DNA of 64,000 bases, from positions 11,273,979 through 11,337,978 of the forward strand of contig CM049321.1 of assembly GCA_026874595.1 (NCBI GenBank). Direction: 5' to 3'. The notes below the pieces were generated by a model that saw only the letters and a list, made by a program, of their open reading frames with translations, had not been told where the DNA came from and made no database searches. A program made the translations under genes and the position numbers. The stretch comes from Sipunculus nudus (taxonomy: Eukaryota > Annelida > Sipuncula > Golfingiida > Sipunculidae). The stretch's first letter is position 1; each line of letters starts with the position of its first letter. Below are positions 62,117 through 64,000 of this stretch, one piece after another.

Positions 62117-62985
62117 AAAACAAGGGACCCATGGGTCACGGCACTCAGCTGATCGTGATTGGACTATAAATGTTTCTCCACTGTGATACTATATCGAGTC
62201 GATAAAGCTTATGAATATAATGGACATGTTGGGCTATTATAAAGGAATGTAATGTAATATGTGAGTAAATGATAAATGAAATTACCTGACTGATGGATTA
62301 ATAGAGTCAAATATAGTGGTTTATTTTTTATTTATTTAGGAGAGGTTGAAAATTGTGATATATTTGAGCAAATATGAATGCAATGACAGCAGTAATAAGC
62401 AGTAGTAGAATGATGATAAGGCTATTTGTTGAAGGATCTAAAGTGTATGGTAGTCTGCAAGCTTTCAATTTGACAGATATGATGTTATGATTAACTATGC
62501 TGATGAAGTGATTTATGAATTTGTGACTTTATGACACAATATCTCTTTGTCTTCACAAGGTACATTATTGTGATGCCCACTATGTCTACATATTACACAA
62601 TATTGACATAATTTCTGGCATGTACATAGGTACCTATGGACAAATAGTTATACAAAATATTAAAGTATGAATATATCTGATTCATCTTGTTCTTGCTTAC
62701 CGAGGCTGACTTTGGGATGGGGTTCGGAGAAGGGAAAAGTGAGGACAGCACGAAGGTGGATGTAGAAATATTCTATTGTAATGTTTTTCATTTATATAAG
62801 AATATGAAAAGCTAAGAGGAAAGGGACCCTCCTACTTGGTTATAGTAAAGTTCTAAATATATGATTGCAAACTAATACTCTGACAAGACTGTCATGAAGA
62901 AAAACAGTAAAAGTTTTGAGATACTGTGATGCATATGAAAATTAACAGATGGACAGGCAAGTGGACAGAATGGACTAATACCTTT
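62117..62985 (-). mobile_element. Helitron-like family H1, copy 5 (left end missing)
   Basis: The right end in reverse is CGTGACCCATGGGTCCCTTG followed by TTTTA. ATTTCTGGCATGTACATAGG at 62611 matches copies 3 and 4. A degenerate GTCCATTC-type stretch near 62960 suggests it reaches close to the left end. Confidence 0.5.
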
Positions 62986-63196
62986 ATTTCACTTTCAAGT
63001 GGTGGAATAATGTATTAGTTTTAGATATCATTGTAAAAAAAGTACCAAAGTCTGTTTTAAATGAGAGGGCAGCAATGAGGCATTAAAATTTCACCTGAAG
63101 ATATCATTAACATATGGTGCATCATCTAGTGGCAGCAGTGGACCAACTATCAATGAGGTTGATTTAACAGACTAACATCTTTACTAAATTCTCTAA

Positions 63197-63597
63197 TACA
63201 GTAAATACTCAAATATCCGAACACTTTGGGGGACATAAAATTGGTTCAGATATTCGAATTTACAGATATGAAAGGAAAACAATATGACCACAGATACATA
63301 TATATATCTAGCTTATCATGGTTCTAATATATACAAGCTTATCTTGATCCTGACAGTAATCTCATCAAAAATTTTTTTCTAAATCTTATTTTCATATAAA
63401 AACAGCTTGCAATCACTTGCAATCATTGTAATGTATTTTTATATGGGTAATTTGGGAAAAAAGATTTTTTCTAAATGTCCCATTTCTACTTTTCCATTAA
63501 TGTAGGTAAATTTTGGTTCCTCAATTTAGATTTTGAAAAAAAAAACGATTTTTTTTTAAAAAAAAAGAGTTACGGAAATTTGAGGTTCCACTGTACA
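63197..63597. mobile_element. pogo/Tigger-like MITE in pseudokinase intron
   Basis: TACAGTAAATACTCAAATAT(CCGAAC) at the left and, reversed, TACAGTGGAACCTCAAATTT(CCGTAAC) at the right. It has TA borders and is about 400 bp long. It ends 35 bp before the donor side of the 63632 exon. Confidence 0.6.
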
Positions 63598-63631
63598 ATG
63601 TTATCAGCAGAAGTGTCATAGTAAACATCAC

Positions 63632-64000
63632 CTGAAGGTCATTTCATCCCTCCAACATTTGGCCGTCGCTGAAGTATGGTAAATTTTGGCAAGGACTGGC
63701 CCCTTCTTCCCGTCATATTCCACTGTACATCGATGGTAGTCAGCATACATCCCCTGTGAGATCGGCAAAGTCTGCACTTTCTGAATGGTAAAGTCTTCCA
63801 GTGACAGAGCACCTTCAGCAAACACTGACAACTTATTAATAAACTGTTGTAGTTGAGATTCATTCAGAAGCCTGGCTTTCTCTAACCATGTGTGGGTCCT
63901 TTGACCTTGACCCTTGACTAGAAAATCTTGTTGTTGCGTTAAGACGTTATATATGACATCCCGCCCACAGTCCAATATGGCTGCTGCAGGCTGGAACTGT
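63632..64000 (-). CDS. Predicted pseudokinase, exon with N-lobe (5' open)
   Basis: The exon is open to the window edge and ends at donor GTGATG (63631-63626), leaving phase 2. Visible residues run from QFQPAAAILDCGRDV, through an alpha-helical segment (WLEKARLLNESQLQQFINKL), into the kinase N-lobe FTIQKVQTLPISQGMYADYH, then VEYDGKKGPVLAKIYH and CWRDEMTF. The glycine loop is degenerate (SQGMYADYH instead of GxGxxG). The beta3 lysine (VLAK) and a candidate alphaC glutamate (RDEM) are kept. The real start codon lies outside the window. Confidence 0.75.

Overview
The window is eukaryotic nuclear DNA. Genes are split by introns with GT/AG borders, the base composition is AT-rich, and more than half of the sequence is transposon-derived. 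The repeat style (tRNA-derived SINEs, hairpin-ended Helitron-like elements with GGTGGCGCCACC modules, TA-target MITEs) together with the gene content suggests a lophotrochozoan, most likely a bivalve mollusc. The phylum is an inference; no taxonomic marker was seen.

Plus strand, 1446-37896: ten exons encode the S1-to-C-terminus part (872 residues) of a KCNH-family voltage-gated potassium channel of the Elk subfamily. All splice phases agree and the reading frame closes exactly. The exons upstream that would encode the N-terminal eag/PAS domain lie outside the window. A poly(A) signal follows the stop codon by about 60 bases. The introns, up to 9.9 kb, are packed with repeats.

Middle, 38000-58900: mostly repeats, including a hAT-like element with a nested MITE, pogo/Tigger-like MITEs, long (TA)n tracts, a LINE ORF1 remnant and the 3' end of a Ty3/gypsy-like element (RNase H, polypurine tract, LTR with an internal SINE). 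Directly beside the retroelement is a hammerhead ribozyme motif. One small minus-strand gene (49165-47834, two exons) encodes a predicted 93-residue secreted protein with nine cysteines in its mature part.

Minus strand, 64000-58905: the last three exons of a protein-kinase-like gene whose DFG motif is replaced by NVG, so a likely pseudokinase. Its 5' part lies beyond the window.

The three genes show no evident functional link. The most interesting material is in the repeats: a canonical Helitron bounded by a paralogous empty site, composite Helitron-like elements that share palindromic tandem modules, a gypsy-type element with RNase H as its last domain, and the ribozyme.
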